DNA from: Rostrohypoxylon terebratum
Taxonomy: Eukaryota; Ascomycota; Sordariomycetes; Xylariales; Hypoxylaceae
Assembly (NCBI GenBank): GCA_022497145.1
Contig: MU385888.1
Span: forward strand, 124,001-188,000
Direction: 5' to 3'
Length of the DNA stretch: 64,000 nucleotides
Shown: piece after piece, positions 10,582 through 22,680 of the stretch
How the letters are laid out: each line of letters starts with the position of its first letter
Position numbering within the stretch: the stretch's first letter is position 1
The notes under the pieces: model-generated
Database searches by the model: none
What the model saw: the letters and a program-made list of their open reading frames with translations, nothing else
What the model was told of the DNA's origin: nothing
Program-made: the position numbers and the translations under genes

Positions 10582-13413
10582 CGTTGCTATCTTTTGGGGG
10601 TGTTGTTTAGATTGTCGTGTAATCAATAATAATTATTCTACCTCTGTATCATGAAGTATCGGTGTTCCGGGAATCGATGCGTGTTTCCTTTGTCGACTGT
10701 GAATTACATTCGTAGAAAGATTTAAGATCTAAGCATGAGTCGACAAAGGGGTATATCGATTGTTCCGAGTCAAACGAAGGAAGCCGATACTAATCCGGAA
10801 GAAGGTAGAAAATCGTGATAGTGATAGCGATAGCGAGAGTAAGGCGCCAAAATGGGAAGAAATCCCTTTCGTCGTCGTCGTCGGTCCAAGCCGAGCACAC
10901 CTCCCCAGTAAACGAGCGCAGTGGTGGTATCGAAGGGAAAAGAAAAAAGGGGGGGTTGGTAAGAAGAAATTAAGAAGGGATTCGCATTCGAAGGCGACGG
11001 GACCCGTTCGCGGAATGGGTGTTTCCTACTGATTAGTAGCAGCCGTTCGATGATGTTATTTTAGAGTGGCGGATAAAAATTGGAAATGGATTTTTTTAAG
11101 AAAAAGAGAGGGTTAGAGTAGTGAGCGACTTGGATTGTTGATTGTAGAAAGAACAACCTTGGAAAGAAAGGGTTGAACTGAAGGAGAGTGGCAGAAGTGG
11201 CAGGGGGGTTTCGTCTCTTTCCCCCCGGACTCCAGCACAATACCTACTACCTACATAGTAATAGGGAATGCACACCTGGGTCTCTCGCCTTTCTGGGCAA
11301 AGCAGGGACATTTGAAATTACGCGGCCGGGACGTGGTGTAGATCCGTACTTCCCTTGAACTAGCATAAAATTACTATTTCAATTATCTTCACTAATCCAT
11401 TTTTGGTACTATATCAGTTTTCACGACATCGTACAGCATCGTAACCAGCAGTGACTCCACCTGCACGTGTTATGGTTCGTGACCACTTTGACCATTGAGA
11501 GTTCCCACCTGCAGGTGCTTGCTTGAAGTCCAACCATATTAGGCTAGTCGTGTCTAAAGAAACATGATTTGTTACCGCCAAGGTGAGAAGCCAAATAGTC
11601 AACCCACCAGAAGCATTTGGGTGTGCATTCGAAATACTGTACCTAGTTTTGATGGTAAAGTAATTGCATCATAGGACATAACAAATTACCAGCTGAGCAG
11701 AGATTTACTATCACTAGGTAGACTTAGCAAGCACATGCAGATCTATTTAATTATTATTTTTTTTTCGCTTTTGATAGACAATAAGTTTATCCTAAATCGT
11801 TGAGACGATAATCGAAACACATTAATGACATAGTTGCTATCAGCGGATACACTTGTCCTGCACTTGTCGCTCTACGTTTTTGGCGCTGAGACACTGCGCG
11901 TTTTAACGCCTGGCTTAGAATGCCAAACCATTGGACTGAACTGTAACTTATGGTGGCAGTGCAGGCTGGAACGACCCTTGACCAGGTGCCCCAAGCAGTT
12001 AAGAGTCTCCAAGCAGCTCCAAGAAGCTCCAAGCTATCTGGGCAAAAACGGCAAGAACACCAATCCCTTACCTCTCCTTTGCCAAGCATTGATCTTGAGA
12101 GCCGCGCATACTGTACACAGAATAATAATAGTTAATTGATCCTTTCGGGTACGACGGTTGTACAATAACGGTATAACTAGTGCATCGCGCCTTCAAGCCT
12201 TTCTAGTTAGACTTGCTCGGCGCCTAGCAAATTTTTGTAAATTTCGCATTTATTTTTATTTTTTCCTCTAACTGACTTTCTCGTTACGGGTACGCGGCTA
12301 ACATTATGGAGTATGGATGCCATGGATGGGATGTACTAATTGGATAAACCCACATTTGAACTGCGTATTTCCTCTTCAATTTAGACTTTTTTTTCTCGTA
12401 CTGACGGTATTTAGTAATCATACGAGAATACCCGGCTGACACGGCATGTGCTATTCGATATACTACTATTACATAGTAGAAACGAGAGGCGGAGCGAGAA
12501 ATAAGACAAGTCATGAATCCGCCTCTCTTGAAAATAATACGGAACGTACGGACGCATCTCTGCTGCATTTAGTAAAAGACATGCATTTGAAGATCTAGCT
12601 GATCACTTTGTAGTAGTATGTATATGGCCATCAGTGATCAGTGATCGGCATAATCTGTCGTCATTTCCCTCATCGCCTTCGTCGCTTATGCACCGGAACT
12701 TGACCAGGTATGATTCGAAACAACACTTGCACACTTCACACATCCTAAATAAAAAGCAGATGTGTCCAATAGCGAGCCAATAACGGGATCAGATTGATAT
12801 AGTTATCACACAAGTCGTAGAGTGAAACTACAGGCCAGATGCATACTGCTAATGTAATAGGCAATTGTTCATGACGATAGATTACATCTTATTACTCCTC
12901 CAGTCTCAAAACGAAGATTTCCTTGGCATCCGAGATTCGGTTAGCCGGGATCCGTTATCCCTCCCAAACGGGAAGTCGTCAGCGGCGCAGATTGCACAGA
13001 TAGTACTAGATTAGATACTGCAGATTCGGTACCTGACTTAAAAGATGCTCAGCCTCAACGCTGACTGCTGACTTAATCCTCAACTCTCCGATCGTGTTCG
13101 AGAAGGCTTCCTCATTCACCACGCCAAATACAGCATGTAATTAAGGGATGAGGATAGGATGTAAACTATCCATCACATTGGTAAACTAAACTACGCATAC
13201 CTTGGCGGCTTTAAGGGATTCATCGCTAGGTAAATTATGCTAGCGATAAGATATCAGATGATAGTCCCAAAGGCTACACAATGTAGTAAAACTGTAAAGA
13301 GCCCCGGAGGTTTGTTTATACAGCAGTTACAGGCTTCCATATCCCTTTTCCTTATTTTTACCGGCTCTACCCGTGTCAGATAAAAAAAAACGTTAATTAC
13401 AACCTTCCCGCCG
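10582..13413. other. Intergenic region, 2.8 kb
   Basis: The FLC promoter side is purine-rich on the plus strand (10920-10980 and 11096-11200), i.e. CT-rich on the coding strand, as is common in fungal promoters. The rest is AT-rich. A 'gatcagtgatcagtgatc' direct repeat lies near 12630-12645, and poly-T/poly-A tracts occur. I found no gene or RNA that I could support. Confidence 0.45.
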
Positions 13414-15344
13414 TTACACCAACTCAATGTACTCCAAATCCAAATCCAACCCTAAATCCTCTTCCCCCCCAACCCCACTCGCCGAACGCTGTGCCTCACC
13501 CTTAACAGCACCGCTCATCCAGCAAGGACAAACCAACGTGTACTTTCCGGGCTCACCGGGACACTTACGGACGAGGTACGGCATCCGCTCCCCCGACAAC
13601 AGCACAACTTCGTCTCCTTCACAAACTACCGCAGTCGACATGCCGACTCTCCCGCTCTCGGTCGCGAACAGCGCCCGGCTACTGGTAAGTTGCAGGAAGT
13701 ACCTCGCGAACTTCCGCGCCTCGTGGCACTCCGGCGGCGCTATTACGTATCCGTATTGCTGCCCCGTGCCGTAGTCAGGAGACTCCCATATCATCGGGCA
13801 CCAGTTGAAAATCTGGTCCGCATTTAAACCATATATGTCCACCATCAGGGACGCGAATTGCCTGAGTTTAGGTCTGATATCCCGGTTAGGATTCGGAGGC
13901 GCTACCGCCCAAGCTCTGAATATGGCGAATGCTTCATCCGCGTTTGTGGAGTCGCTTCTCGAGGGGGCCCATTGCCTTTGTAATGGGGGTCTTATTGGGA
14001 ACGACCCGCTGATATTTCCATTGACTTTGTCGATGCGGAGAGCCTTTAGTTTAAGCACTCGTGGCTCGGTATCCTGGTCTACTATAGGATGCGGAGAGAT
14101 CATCGCCGGCGCAAATGTGCTTAGTTGTTCGGGTACGACGCTTGGCGTATCCCACGCTGGTACCCATGAAGGGAATCCGTCTGTTCGGTTGCCGGTACAA
14201 GCGTACCTCAAGAACTCAACATTCTTGTTACCCTTAAGGATAAGTCGGGCAGCTTCCGTAAAGACGTCCTCCACAGACCGTGAGTAATCTACCGTCATCG
14301 AGCCGAGACTCCCAGGGTACAGGGCTCGGATGGCGAATATCTTATCCACCGGTAGCGTCGCCTTCGTTTTGCATAGAGATCCTAACATATTATGAACAAG
14401 GACCCCCGCTCCGGTGTAGAAGCTGTAAGTTGGTAAGTGCAGCCGGTAACGTAGCGGTATACGCTCGAGGCCGAAGAAGACATAGAAGGCCCCTACTATG
14501 ACGTGGCCCATGAGGAACGATATGATGGGCACTGGCTTGGAAGATCCGCAGATCACGCGGGAGTTGAAGTTCACCGAGGCCTCTTGCACCGTCCACGACC
14601 TCTCCCAATACTCCCGCGCGGCTAGGTCCTCCACGCCGGCTTGGATCTTCCGTTTGAATCCTATCGTCCACATGTCAGCCATCACGTTCGAGATAGAGGA
14701 CTAGCCAACCAACCTTTAAATATAGGCAAAGCCCGAAAAGGAAGCAATGGGCCAAGCGTGGCAAACACCACAAACCAGAGCGCAAGTTTATCGAAGCCCT
14801 TCAACAAAGTGAAGAAAAACGCCCTCTTGCGCGGTGCGATAGAAGATAAAGCAGTGACCTCAATCCACTGCCTGACGTAAAAGAGCGGATGGAACATCAA
14901 GCCGGTCCAGAGCAACCACTTCATGATCAGGGGACTCGTCTCGTCCTCCTCGCCGAGCCAGATCTGGACGCGGTACGTGCGGGCGTAGATCTCTAGCATC
15001 ATCTGCACCTGCGTGCTCTTCTCCTCGTTGTCCTGCTGGTTGATGCAGATCGCGTCGATCCACAGGTGCAGGTACCTCCCCGCCTTGTACGGCCGCAGCC
15101 GCCGCATGGCGTTGCGCGCATTCTCCGTGACGAGGAACTCCTTGCCGTTGGCGTAGACGACTTGGTCTAGCGGTTGCCCGCCCCAGGTGTACGATAGCGC
15201 ATTGTAGGATAGGGGAGGTGTCGCGTCGAGAGAGACCGTGATGAGGTCGAAGACGATCACGTCGTCGAGGTTGACGGCGCTGTGAAGCTTGATCACCCGG
15301 ATGCTGCGGGGGTCCGGGAGCTTCTGGTAGTCTTGGCTCGCCAT
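13414..15344 (-). CDS. HET-domain (heterokaryon incompatibility-type) protein
   Basis: The two exons are 15344-14714 and 14660-13414, joined across a 53-nt intron (GTTGGT...CTGAC...GATAG) in phase 1, giving 625 residues. The N-terminal HET domain (about residues 45-250) shows its three blocks: YNALSYTWG; LWIDAICINQQDNEEKS followed by YARTYRVQIWLGE; and REYWERSWTVQEA, which the intron places after a hydrophobic insertion of two possible membrane-associated helices (about residues 145-215). The C-terminal half is typical of the long HET proteins, with a conserved end segment around GRVGMSTAVVCEGDEVVLLSG. Some HET-domain proteins trigger cell death on non-self recognition, but most are uncharacterised. 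No NACHT or WD40 module is fused here. It sits next to an accessory stretch holding a pseudogene and a triple AAA+ gene. Confidence 0.88.
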
Positions 15345-16266
15345 GCCGTGGTCATATGGATGACGTGCATCTCGCTGTTTTTAAAGCGCCCTGTATGAGG
15401 GCGCCGACGTTGTGTTATACATGCATCTTAGACCCCGGAATTGTGGGGAGACGATGGAGACTAGGACGATATACGGTATAGCACAAGGGCTGAATAGCAT
15501 CGTATACGTGTAAAAACCCGTGCCATGAGATTATAGCCGCCTATTTCATATAGTAAATAATAAACAATACAAGTGTCCTAGGTCAGAAGTTATCGTAGCC
15601 AGTTAGACTTAAGAGGAGACTATTGAAGTCTTCTGCTACCTAAGGACCTTGCACTTAACACGGCATTTATAGAACTAGGCTCTTGATATGCCGGGTGACG
15701 GGTATTCTAACGTCTGATCATTGCCTTTCGCAGAATAACGCGAGATTCGAAAACAGGGTGTTGTGATGTAAATCATCAGGACCTAGGACTTAACCTAGGA
15801 CCTATAATGTAAGTATTGGCTTGATCTACACGATAGCGCGAAAGTTTTTCGTAGGTAGTAAATTGCCCCTTATTATAGAGTTGCTTTATAAGGATTACCT
15901 AGAGGAATATATTGAAGGGGATGCTAGGTTATTGTCTTTGGGGGATATGTGTGTTTATTGAGGATGTATTCGTTCGTCTTCACATCTCACGGTTATATAA
16001 TAGTAGGTAGGTATGTCCCTGTTAAAATTCTACAATTCGGAATAGCATCATTGATATACAAGATTGGTAAGATATACCGTAGATTAGGAGGGTTAAAAAG
16101 GAGCAAATTAAGAGTAAACTCAGTGGCATTCTCGCCAATATATACAGGAGTGAAGAAGAGGAAGAGGAAGAGGAAGATAGCAATAACGATGAACATGTTT
16201 ATGTCCTCTGAGACGTCAACTAACTTGCTGTCGTGGCTTATAAAGAAACATAGAAAAAAATTGATC
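15345..16266. other. Intergenic spacer
   Basis: AT-rich sequence with CCTAGG-type palindromes (15781-15803). A GAAGAG/GAGGAA purine microsatellite lies at 16155-16180. I see no supported gene. Confidence 0.45.
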
Positions 16267-16365
16267 AGACCGTTGAGGGAATCGAACCCCCAAGCAATGC
16301 TTAACTTTTTGGAAACCAAGCCATAGCATGGAATCCATTGTAAGCATCACCATGCCACACCGGCC
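16267..16365 (-). tRNA. tRNA-like sequence, degenerate (possible pseudo-tRNA)
   Basis: The 3' part forms a proper T arm: a five-base stem around the loop TTCGATT. It is followed by AACGGTC, which pairs with GGCCGGT at the 5' side (16365-16359) with one G-U pair and one mismatch. In between, the D arm and anticodon arm do not fold in a standard way. The best anticodon stem (ATGCT/AGCAT) leaves an unusually long loop, which could hold an intron. I cannot assign an anticodon. It is more likely a decayed tRNA than a functional gene. Confidence 0.27.
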
Positions 16366-16837
16366 ATTTCACCATTACGCCAATCTACCATTAGATTCGC
16401 TCTTGGGAGTAGGGAAACTTGTTAGGGAATATATGTCTTACTACGTAAGTAGAGGAAGAGAGAGGAAGGGGGTTGGCGGCAAGGTCACCGCCCTACGGGC
16501 TGATGATTGACCATCACGGTGAGGGGGGGTAGTATAGTGTGGTTGAGGTCGGTGCCTGGTAGGTTATGGATGTATTAATTGCTGCCTATGCCCGTATTCC
16601 AACCTAGCCTTCGCAAATGTGGAGGAGACGATGATGGTGGTGATTCAGGATGAGAGGCTGAGGAGCAGATCCTTGTTTACTTATCTTCTCGATGTACGTT
16701 AAACATCAATAATAACGACCTAGAAGCTAATTACTATTACCTACTATAACTCTTCCTCACTCTTACTATCATCGCTACTATCACCACCCTCATTGTCATC
16801 GCTATCATCACTAACCTCGATCTATACTACCTAGGTA
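16366..16837. other. Intergenic spacer
   Basis: No gene seen. It is AT-rich with short CTA/TAC and ATC repeats around 16725-16830. Confidence 0.45.
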
Positions 16838-18245
16838 TCAAACCACAGTAACGCAAACCCTAGAGCTCTTCGAAGTCTCCATCGCGACGCTAGTCACCGT
16901 AGAAGACAAATCCTTCGTCATGGTCTTGGTCACAGTACTCTGCTGCGTGATAGCAGTACTAGGCTTCAGCGTCATAATCACCGTTGTCGCTTTCGTGGCT
17001 GTTGATCCCGGGAGCTCGTCGTTATCGTCGATGTCGTGGCCGCGGTGCGTGTGATGGTGATAATTAAGGCGGGGAGAACAATGAGTATGGTGTGGGTTAA
17101 GAGGTATGTGCTTGTTACGGCAGCCAAGGGGACAGTTGTTGTGGTGCGGATGGCCGTGGAGGCAGTGACCAACGATGACATAGTCATAGTGCTGGACTTG
17201 AGCGTTAACCCCTTCAAGGCACAGCCGTAAGCAGCCATATTGGGTCCGGAGAAATCGGCTGCTAGGGCGGCATAGTTACTCATCTGAGGGTAGCTACTCG
17301 TGAAATTGAGGTTGTACAAAGTGAGGCCATCTCCGTTAGTGGTGTCTCCTCGTCTTGGTTGGCGCTGGTGGAAACCCTGTCGCTGAAAGTGATCAGGACC
17401 TTGTTCTGAGTGAAATCGTTTGCAATAGTTGTTTCTCCACGGAGAAGTTACCTCTCTGTTACGAGCGATGGATGTTTATTCCTCGTATGTGCCTGCTAAG
17501 ATGTAGATCGTGTATTCCCTGCTGTCATTTGGCAGGGCAGCGATGGCTGAAGAAACTGTGCCATATTGCCCTGCCGTCGGCATGGGGGCGACAGTAAAAG
17601 TGGCTGCTGCAGAAGCGGAAGCAGAAGCCGATACTGACGCCGTGGACACGGCTGCCGACATTGTGGCTGAAGGGGATGTAGCAGTGATCTGCGTGTATAC
17701 CGATTGTAGCCAACCAAGAAAGGGGGCAATTGCGGCAGAGTCAAGCCAACTATCATCTCCCAGCACGTCTTTGATGCTGTAGGCCGACGTATCTGTCAAG
17801 ACTTTTCCGGACCTCCGAGACGAAGTGTCTGCCCCAGGACCAGTATCGGCGATGTGGACGCCACTTTCCAGCCGCCGGCTGCAACGTGCGAATCCAGATA
17901 CGTGTTGCTAAAAGCCATAGCGGAGTTCGTGCTCGCTTTTGGCATCGAAGTTCAGCTGGAATGACAACACAGGTGTCGAAAACGAACTGAGATCCTCCAT
18001 AAGAGGACGAGCAGCGATAGTCTGGCCAGTTGTGGTACCATTGGAAATGATGACCGAATGGTAAAAGTAGCCTGCTCCCTGACCCTAGGCGAAATCGGTC
18101 ACGCCTTGGATGGTGCCGCCACCGAAAAAGAAACAACCACAATCAAGGTACAAAGTACCCTGAGACGAGATCAAGATCCAGTTCAAACTCAGCTCTTAAC
18201 AGGTAACAATACCGACCCATGTGGAGTGCAGCGCGGCGTTTCCAA
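16838..18245 (-). pseudogene. Pectin methylesterase (CE8) pseudogene, halves in permuted order
   Basis: Read 5' to 3' on the minus strand, the first part (18245-17760) is the C-terminal half of a pectinesterase. It includes the IEGAVDFIFG-type block, here GVTDFA followed by a TAG stop and then GQGAGYF. It also has FSNTYLDSHVA..GW in a second frame and NTGPGADTSS with the terminal LTDTSAYSIKDVLG segment. A Ser/Ala/Thr linker follows, and then an N-terminal half (17700-17225): TVAPMPTAGQYGTVSSAIAAL, ILAGTYEE and a TAA stop, GETTIANDFTQNK in another frame, and NGDGLTLYNLNFT with YAALAADFSGPNMAAYGCAL. A Thr/Ser-rich stalk in yet another frame ends at 16838. With at least three in-frame stops and several frameshifts, it cannot make an enzyme. 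The order (C-half before N-half) suggests a former tandem pair that lost its outer halves. Confidence 0.8.
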
Positions 18246-18632
18246 ATTCATTGAAAAGACCAAGTACCTGCCAACAATCGATGCCTTACCGATTCAAGGG
18301 TATATATCAGCCGTAGCGCTCCGGCGGAAGAAGCCATGCCGGCCCAGGCCCCGGCCAAAGGTTCTAGCCCCTAAAGTCCACGTAGGAGACAAGAGGCCGG
18401 CGGACACGCAAGCTTCATCTGCCTCGTAATCACAAAGCATTTTGAAAGTCTTCCAGTATACCTCGACAACATAAAAGCTTACGGGATATTGAACAATCAT
18501 GATAGTATGGGACCTCCAGTACTTACCGGCTAGGTTAGATCTTTCATACTTAATAAGTAGATAGGTACATATATGAATCATGGTGCAAAATTTGAGTATC
18601 TGTTAAAGCAAGTATAGTACCACGAAATCCCC
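18246..18632. other. Spacer between the pectinesterase relic and the AAA+ gene
   Basis: No intact gene. The expected 5' part of the pectinesterase (signal peptide and first beta-helix turns of module 1) is not recognisable here, so it is probably deleted. Confidence 0.4.
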
Positions 18633-21600
18633 CTATTTTGCCAACTTGGACTGAACATCCCCGTCGCCCACGAAATGTGATCCGCCCGCACACCGGTAAC
18701 CTCCTCCGACCCGGTTCCAGACATACCCAGCAACGCACCTACCCATCTTCTGTAGAGCCTCCTGCACTCTTTCCTCGCTCTGTATCTCTTGCTGGAATGC
18801 CAATAGTTGATTCTGAAGAAAGGTGATCTTCGAAGCATCACCCCTCTCAATAGCTTCTTGCAAATCGCGTTGCAGCCTCTTAATATCCTTGTCCCGTCGA
18901 TTGCATTTTGCGTTTTCAGCCGCCTTCTCCCTTTGAAGTTCTAGCCATACTTCCTCGGAGACATCTTCTTCCCGTATGTCTTCGTCCCCGAGGTCCCTTG
19001 GCATAGTGCCCCGAACCTGAGCTTCTTTTATTCGGGTATGCATCGCTTCAGCTCGAGACACAGGCGAGTCACTACGGCCCTGACTGCGGGTTTCAATTGA
19101 AATGTGATGGTTGGTAGCACAGCGAGTGTTCCCTGCCTCAGGGGTGCAGGTGCCGCTCCCAGAGCTAGGAGGTGGTGATGCTAGTTGTGCGTTCAGCAAA
19201 TTCTGGTAAGAGTCAATTCCTATCTGCGGCATAGCCGAAGAACGGCGTTTTCGTTGCGCGATCGTTTCCTCCATACAGGTTATGATAAGGCCTGCGGGGA
19301 GAATCCGCAACTGGAACTGGATCATGTCGCTGTACTCTGGGGATTGGAGGAATTTCTGAATTATTTTCTTTGATAAGTTTCTCACGTCGCGGGCGTTACT
19401 CCAATGATAGGTATCCTTAATTATACCGAAAAGCCTCTTGACCTTGTTATAATTCACTGAGTTTACGTTTGTGAAAAATTCCGCTTCGCTGGCAAACCCG
19501 TCGATCTCGAGTTCCTTCGCAAGTAATTCAATGCAGTCTTCAGGAGATAGGTGGTCGAAGATTATCTCGTCCGGAAAGTGGCTTCCGATGCTTGGACGGT
19601 GGGAGAGGAGACGTTCTATATCTGCTGAAAGGCCAGCAAGGACCACGACCAGCTTGCCTTCGTTCTCATTTTGAGACAGGAATTGAACTAGCTCGTCGAC
19701 TGCTTCAGTCGCATACTGTCCATTTATAAGTCGGCGAGCTTCGTCAATAAAAAGAACTCTTCCGATGCTCTCCTGAAGCTTCTTTCGTGTCTTAGGAACC
19801 GTCTGTCCAACATATTGGCCGAGTAGATCGGCTGCCGAACATTCGACCACCTCAGGCGTCGCCAAAAAACCCATACCATGGAAGAGTTCTCCCATTTTCT
19901 TTGCGGCGGTAGTCTTTCCTGTGCCTATAAGAAATGAGGGTCAATGAGGAGTCATCTGCGTGTTGAGTGCACATACCTGAGGGTCCTTTGAAGATGAACC
20001 TTGTCGGAACGTGGCGCCTCGGGTTCATCCCGAGGCTCCTTGCTCTGGAGTATTGTTCCTGATACCTGGTGAACGTGTCAATAATGGTGCTGTGCACTAG
20101 ACCTTCCATTAGCTTGCGGCAGTCAACCTGCGATTCTTTGCTGAAGTTCGGATCAAAGTCTGCGGCCTCCATCATATCAACTTCCATGTATCCAGGAGGC
20201 AACATTGACAGTCTCCTCTTTTTACATCTTGTGTTCATTTTCATTTTGGCTCTGGACAAAAGGCTATCCACTTCGCCGGCGTTCGAGAAGTTGGGACGCA
20301 TCAGCGACCTTTCAAGAACCTCGCAGGCGACTTTCATAGCATCATCTGTGCATTCGAGCTCCTGTTCCTTCATCTTTAATCGTAAGATCTGCTCTAACTG
20401 AGGCAGGTCAAAGTTTTCGAATCGAAAAGGCTGTTCGATTGGAAACCGACGTGAGAGACCTGGATTGACGTTGCGAAACATGTTTTTCATTTGATTCTCA
20501 TAGCCGATGAGAACGATGCACCGATCCTCCCCGGGAACTCCTTGGATCATCGATACCATTGTATCTATCACACCGGTTTTGTATCTATCTTGGTCTCTGT
20601 CGGCATCGCCAGAGTCAAGCATGTAAGCCTCATCTATTACAAGAACTTTACCAACGGTAGCCTCCATAATCTTTTTGGTATTTGCCTCCGACTTCCCGAG
20701 GCAATCGCCAATGAAGTCAGCTGGGTTCTTGAAGACCACTTAAAGATGTCAGTAACTTCCCATAAACCAGAAGTTATTAAGCTTACCGTCGCCCTTACTG
20801 AGGTAACCCAAATCGGCCAAGATTTGGCCATATAACTTGGCTACTGTCGTCTTTCCAGTGCCTGGATTCCCCACAAACAACTGGTTTAGCGAGAATGTAA
20901 GAGGGGGTCGCTCAGTTAATTCACGACGATAGTTATGATCTAATATCCCAATCAAGTCTTCGACGCTGTCTTTTACTTGCTTGAGTCCGATGAGCTCCTG
21001 GAGTCTAGTCCACGCCTTACTTTTCTGGGCTGCCATTGCCGGTTCTGGGCCGATCAAGTCTTCTTTAGTGAAGAGGAAGTAGTTAGGCTCGAGTCCCATT
21101 CCATTCTCTTTTATAAGGCGCTGTGATTGCCGTTGCGATATCTTAGCGAAGAGATTCTGGACCGCGCGTGCGTTACCAAAGTTTCTGCTGCCCCGGGTTT
21201 GAGCCAGCCGACGAATAGCGATACGCATGTATAATCCATCCATACCACCTTCAACCTGCATTCTCCCCTTGTACTCTTTTGAGATAGTGTCGCGCAGTAT
21301 TTTCCAGAGTTCTCCATCAGTAAAGTCAGTGAAGTTCATTATATAGGGGATCCGGCTATATAACCCGGGATTATGTTCAAAGAATGACTCCATCTCGTCT
21401 TTGTAGCCAACAAATATGACAACAAGCTTGCCGATATTGTTTTCCATCGCCGTCAAGATTATATCCAAAGCCGATCTTCCGGCACTATCGACATACGAAG
21501 CCGTCAGTTGATATGCCTCGTCCACAAACAGGACGCCGCCATCATGGTCATTCAATATTTTCTTAATCTTCTGCTTGATTTTTGCGGGACCTGACGTCGC

Positions 21601-22335
21601 TATCTTGATGCCAGTCGTCTCTTTCACATATTCGGATTCCAGAAGGCCCAAACTGCAAAGGAACTCAGCATATAAACGAGCGACTGTTGTTTTGCCTGCG
21701 TATTTATTGTTAGTGCTTGTATAGATGTTGATAATAGACAACGGCAGCTAACCCGTTCCAGGATTCCCCTGGAAAATGATGTTGAAGCGCTCCGATTTTA
21801 GATCTCGGCCTTGTTCAAGACAGCAGTCGACCTTGGCTTTGATTTCCAGAAACTGTTGCTTCACAGCCTCTAGCCCTTGATATTGCATCAGCTCGTCGAG
21901 TGTATCGTTGGCCTCTTCTTCTTCTGACTTCCTGGAATCCCAGTCTTGGCTAGCTTTCGATAGCGTGAACTCGAACGGTTTCGCGACGTAGGGAACCACC
22001 TTAGCAAACTGGCTGTTTTCGGTATAGTAATTTGGTGAGTGCAACGGAGGATATGACGGGGCTGAAGGTGGTTGTATAGGCGGAGGATAGGAAGTTGGAT
22101 AAGACCAAGCTCCATTTCCCCATACCGGCTCTATTTGACAATTCTGCCAGTTTGGGTGTGATGAATGTGATGAATGATTATCCGTCGACACGAGTTCCAT
22201 CCTGTTGTTTAGGAATCCACTGGTATCGAATGTAGGCCAGTCTTCAGCTAGGATACTATCAAAATCGAACTCGGATAGTACATCAAGATCGATGAGAGCT
22301 GGTGGCGCTGTGCTTAATTTCGGTCTTTTCGACAT
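18633..22335 (-). CDS. Triple AAA+ ATPase of the CbbX/SpoVK (EccA-like) type
   Basis: The four exons are 22335-21753, 21695-20787, 20738-19977 and 19924-18633. The three introns are 57, 48 and 52 nt. Introns 1 and 3 lie exactly inside the P-loops of modules 1 and 3, and all three are in phase 1. The product is 1,181 residues: a disordered Pro/Ser/Tyr-rich N-terminus (~1-150) and then three AAA+ modules. Module 1 has Walker A GNPGTGKTT near 190 and Walker B VLFVDEAY near 249. Module 2 has the same Walker A near 470 and VLVIDEAY near 530. Module 3 has GPSGTGKTT near 751 and VLFIDEAR near 811. A coiled-coil-like charged region (~1060-1140) precedes a terminal Cys/Gly/Trp segment (RCVAGYVWNRVGGGYRC..). 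Bacterial relatives remodel Rubisco (CbbX) or assist secretion (EccA). The role of the fungal members is not established. All three ATP sites look intact. Confidence 0.88.
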
Positions 22336-22530
22336 ATTTCACAGCATATCAGGGACCGGGATCTTCGCTTGCAAGGAGTTGAAGAGTAAGAAGAGTAACG
22401 TCAATCAGTACCTGGCAGCAGGTAGCCTTTGCAAAGGCAATCTACTCAGAAGTGATCATGAGCCATCTTATTCATTCTCGATTCTAGATTGCCAGCGAAG
22501 TATGCGACTATACCTAGTATTATCTAGGTA

Positions 22531-22550
22531 GATACCTAGGACCTAGGTAG
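22531..22550. repeat. CCTAGG palindrome pair (dispersed motif)
   Basis: Two CCTAGG hexamers in ACCTAGGACCTAGGT form a near-perfect palindrome. The same motif recurs through the intergenic DNA of the window. Confidence 0.6.
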
Positions 22551-22650
22551 GCACCGATAGTGGCCAGTTATACCGATGATGAGGAGAAGAGAGATGTTAT
22601 AACCTAGGGGCTTTCTAGGACGGTATAAGCCACAGATTAACCTCGGGAAG

Positions 22651-22680
22651 TATACCTAGGTCCTAGGTCCTACCTACCTA
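22651..22680. repeat. CCTAGG/TCCTAGGTCC palindromic cluster
   Basis: ACCTAGGTCCTAGGTCCTAC followed by CTACC repeats. It has the same dispersed motif as at 22531, 33843, 46666, 51651 and 63944. Confidence 0.6.

Noticed and set aside
11787..12089. Minus-strand 100-codon frame, considered as a transposon remnant
   Set aside because: No transposase motif and no convincing terminal inverted repeats were seen.
14682..14713. Frameshift in the HET gene (two overlapping ORFs)
   Set aside because: A 53-nt intron with a proper branch point and phase explains the change of frame, so the gene is not broken.
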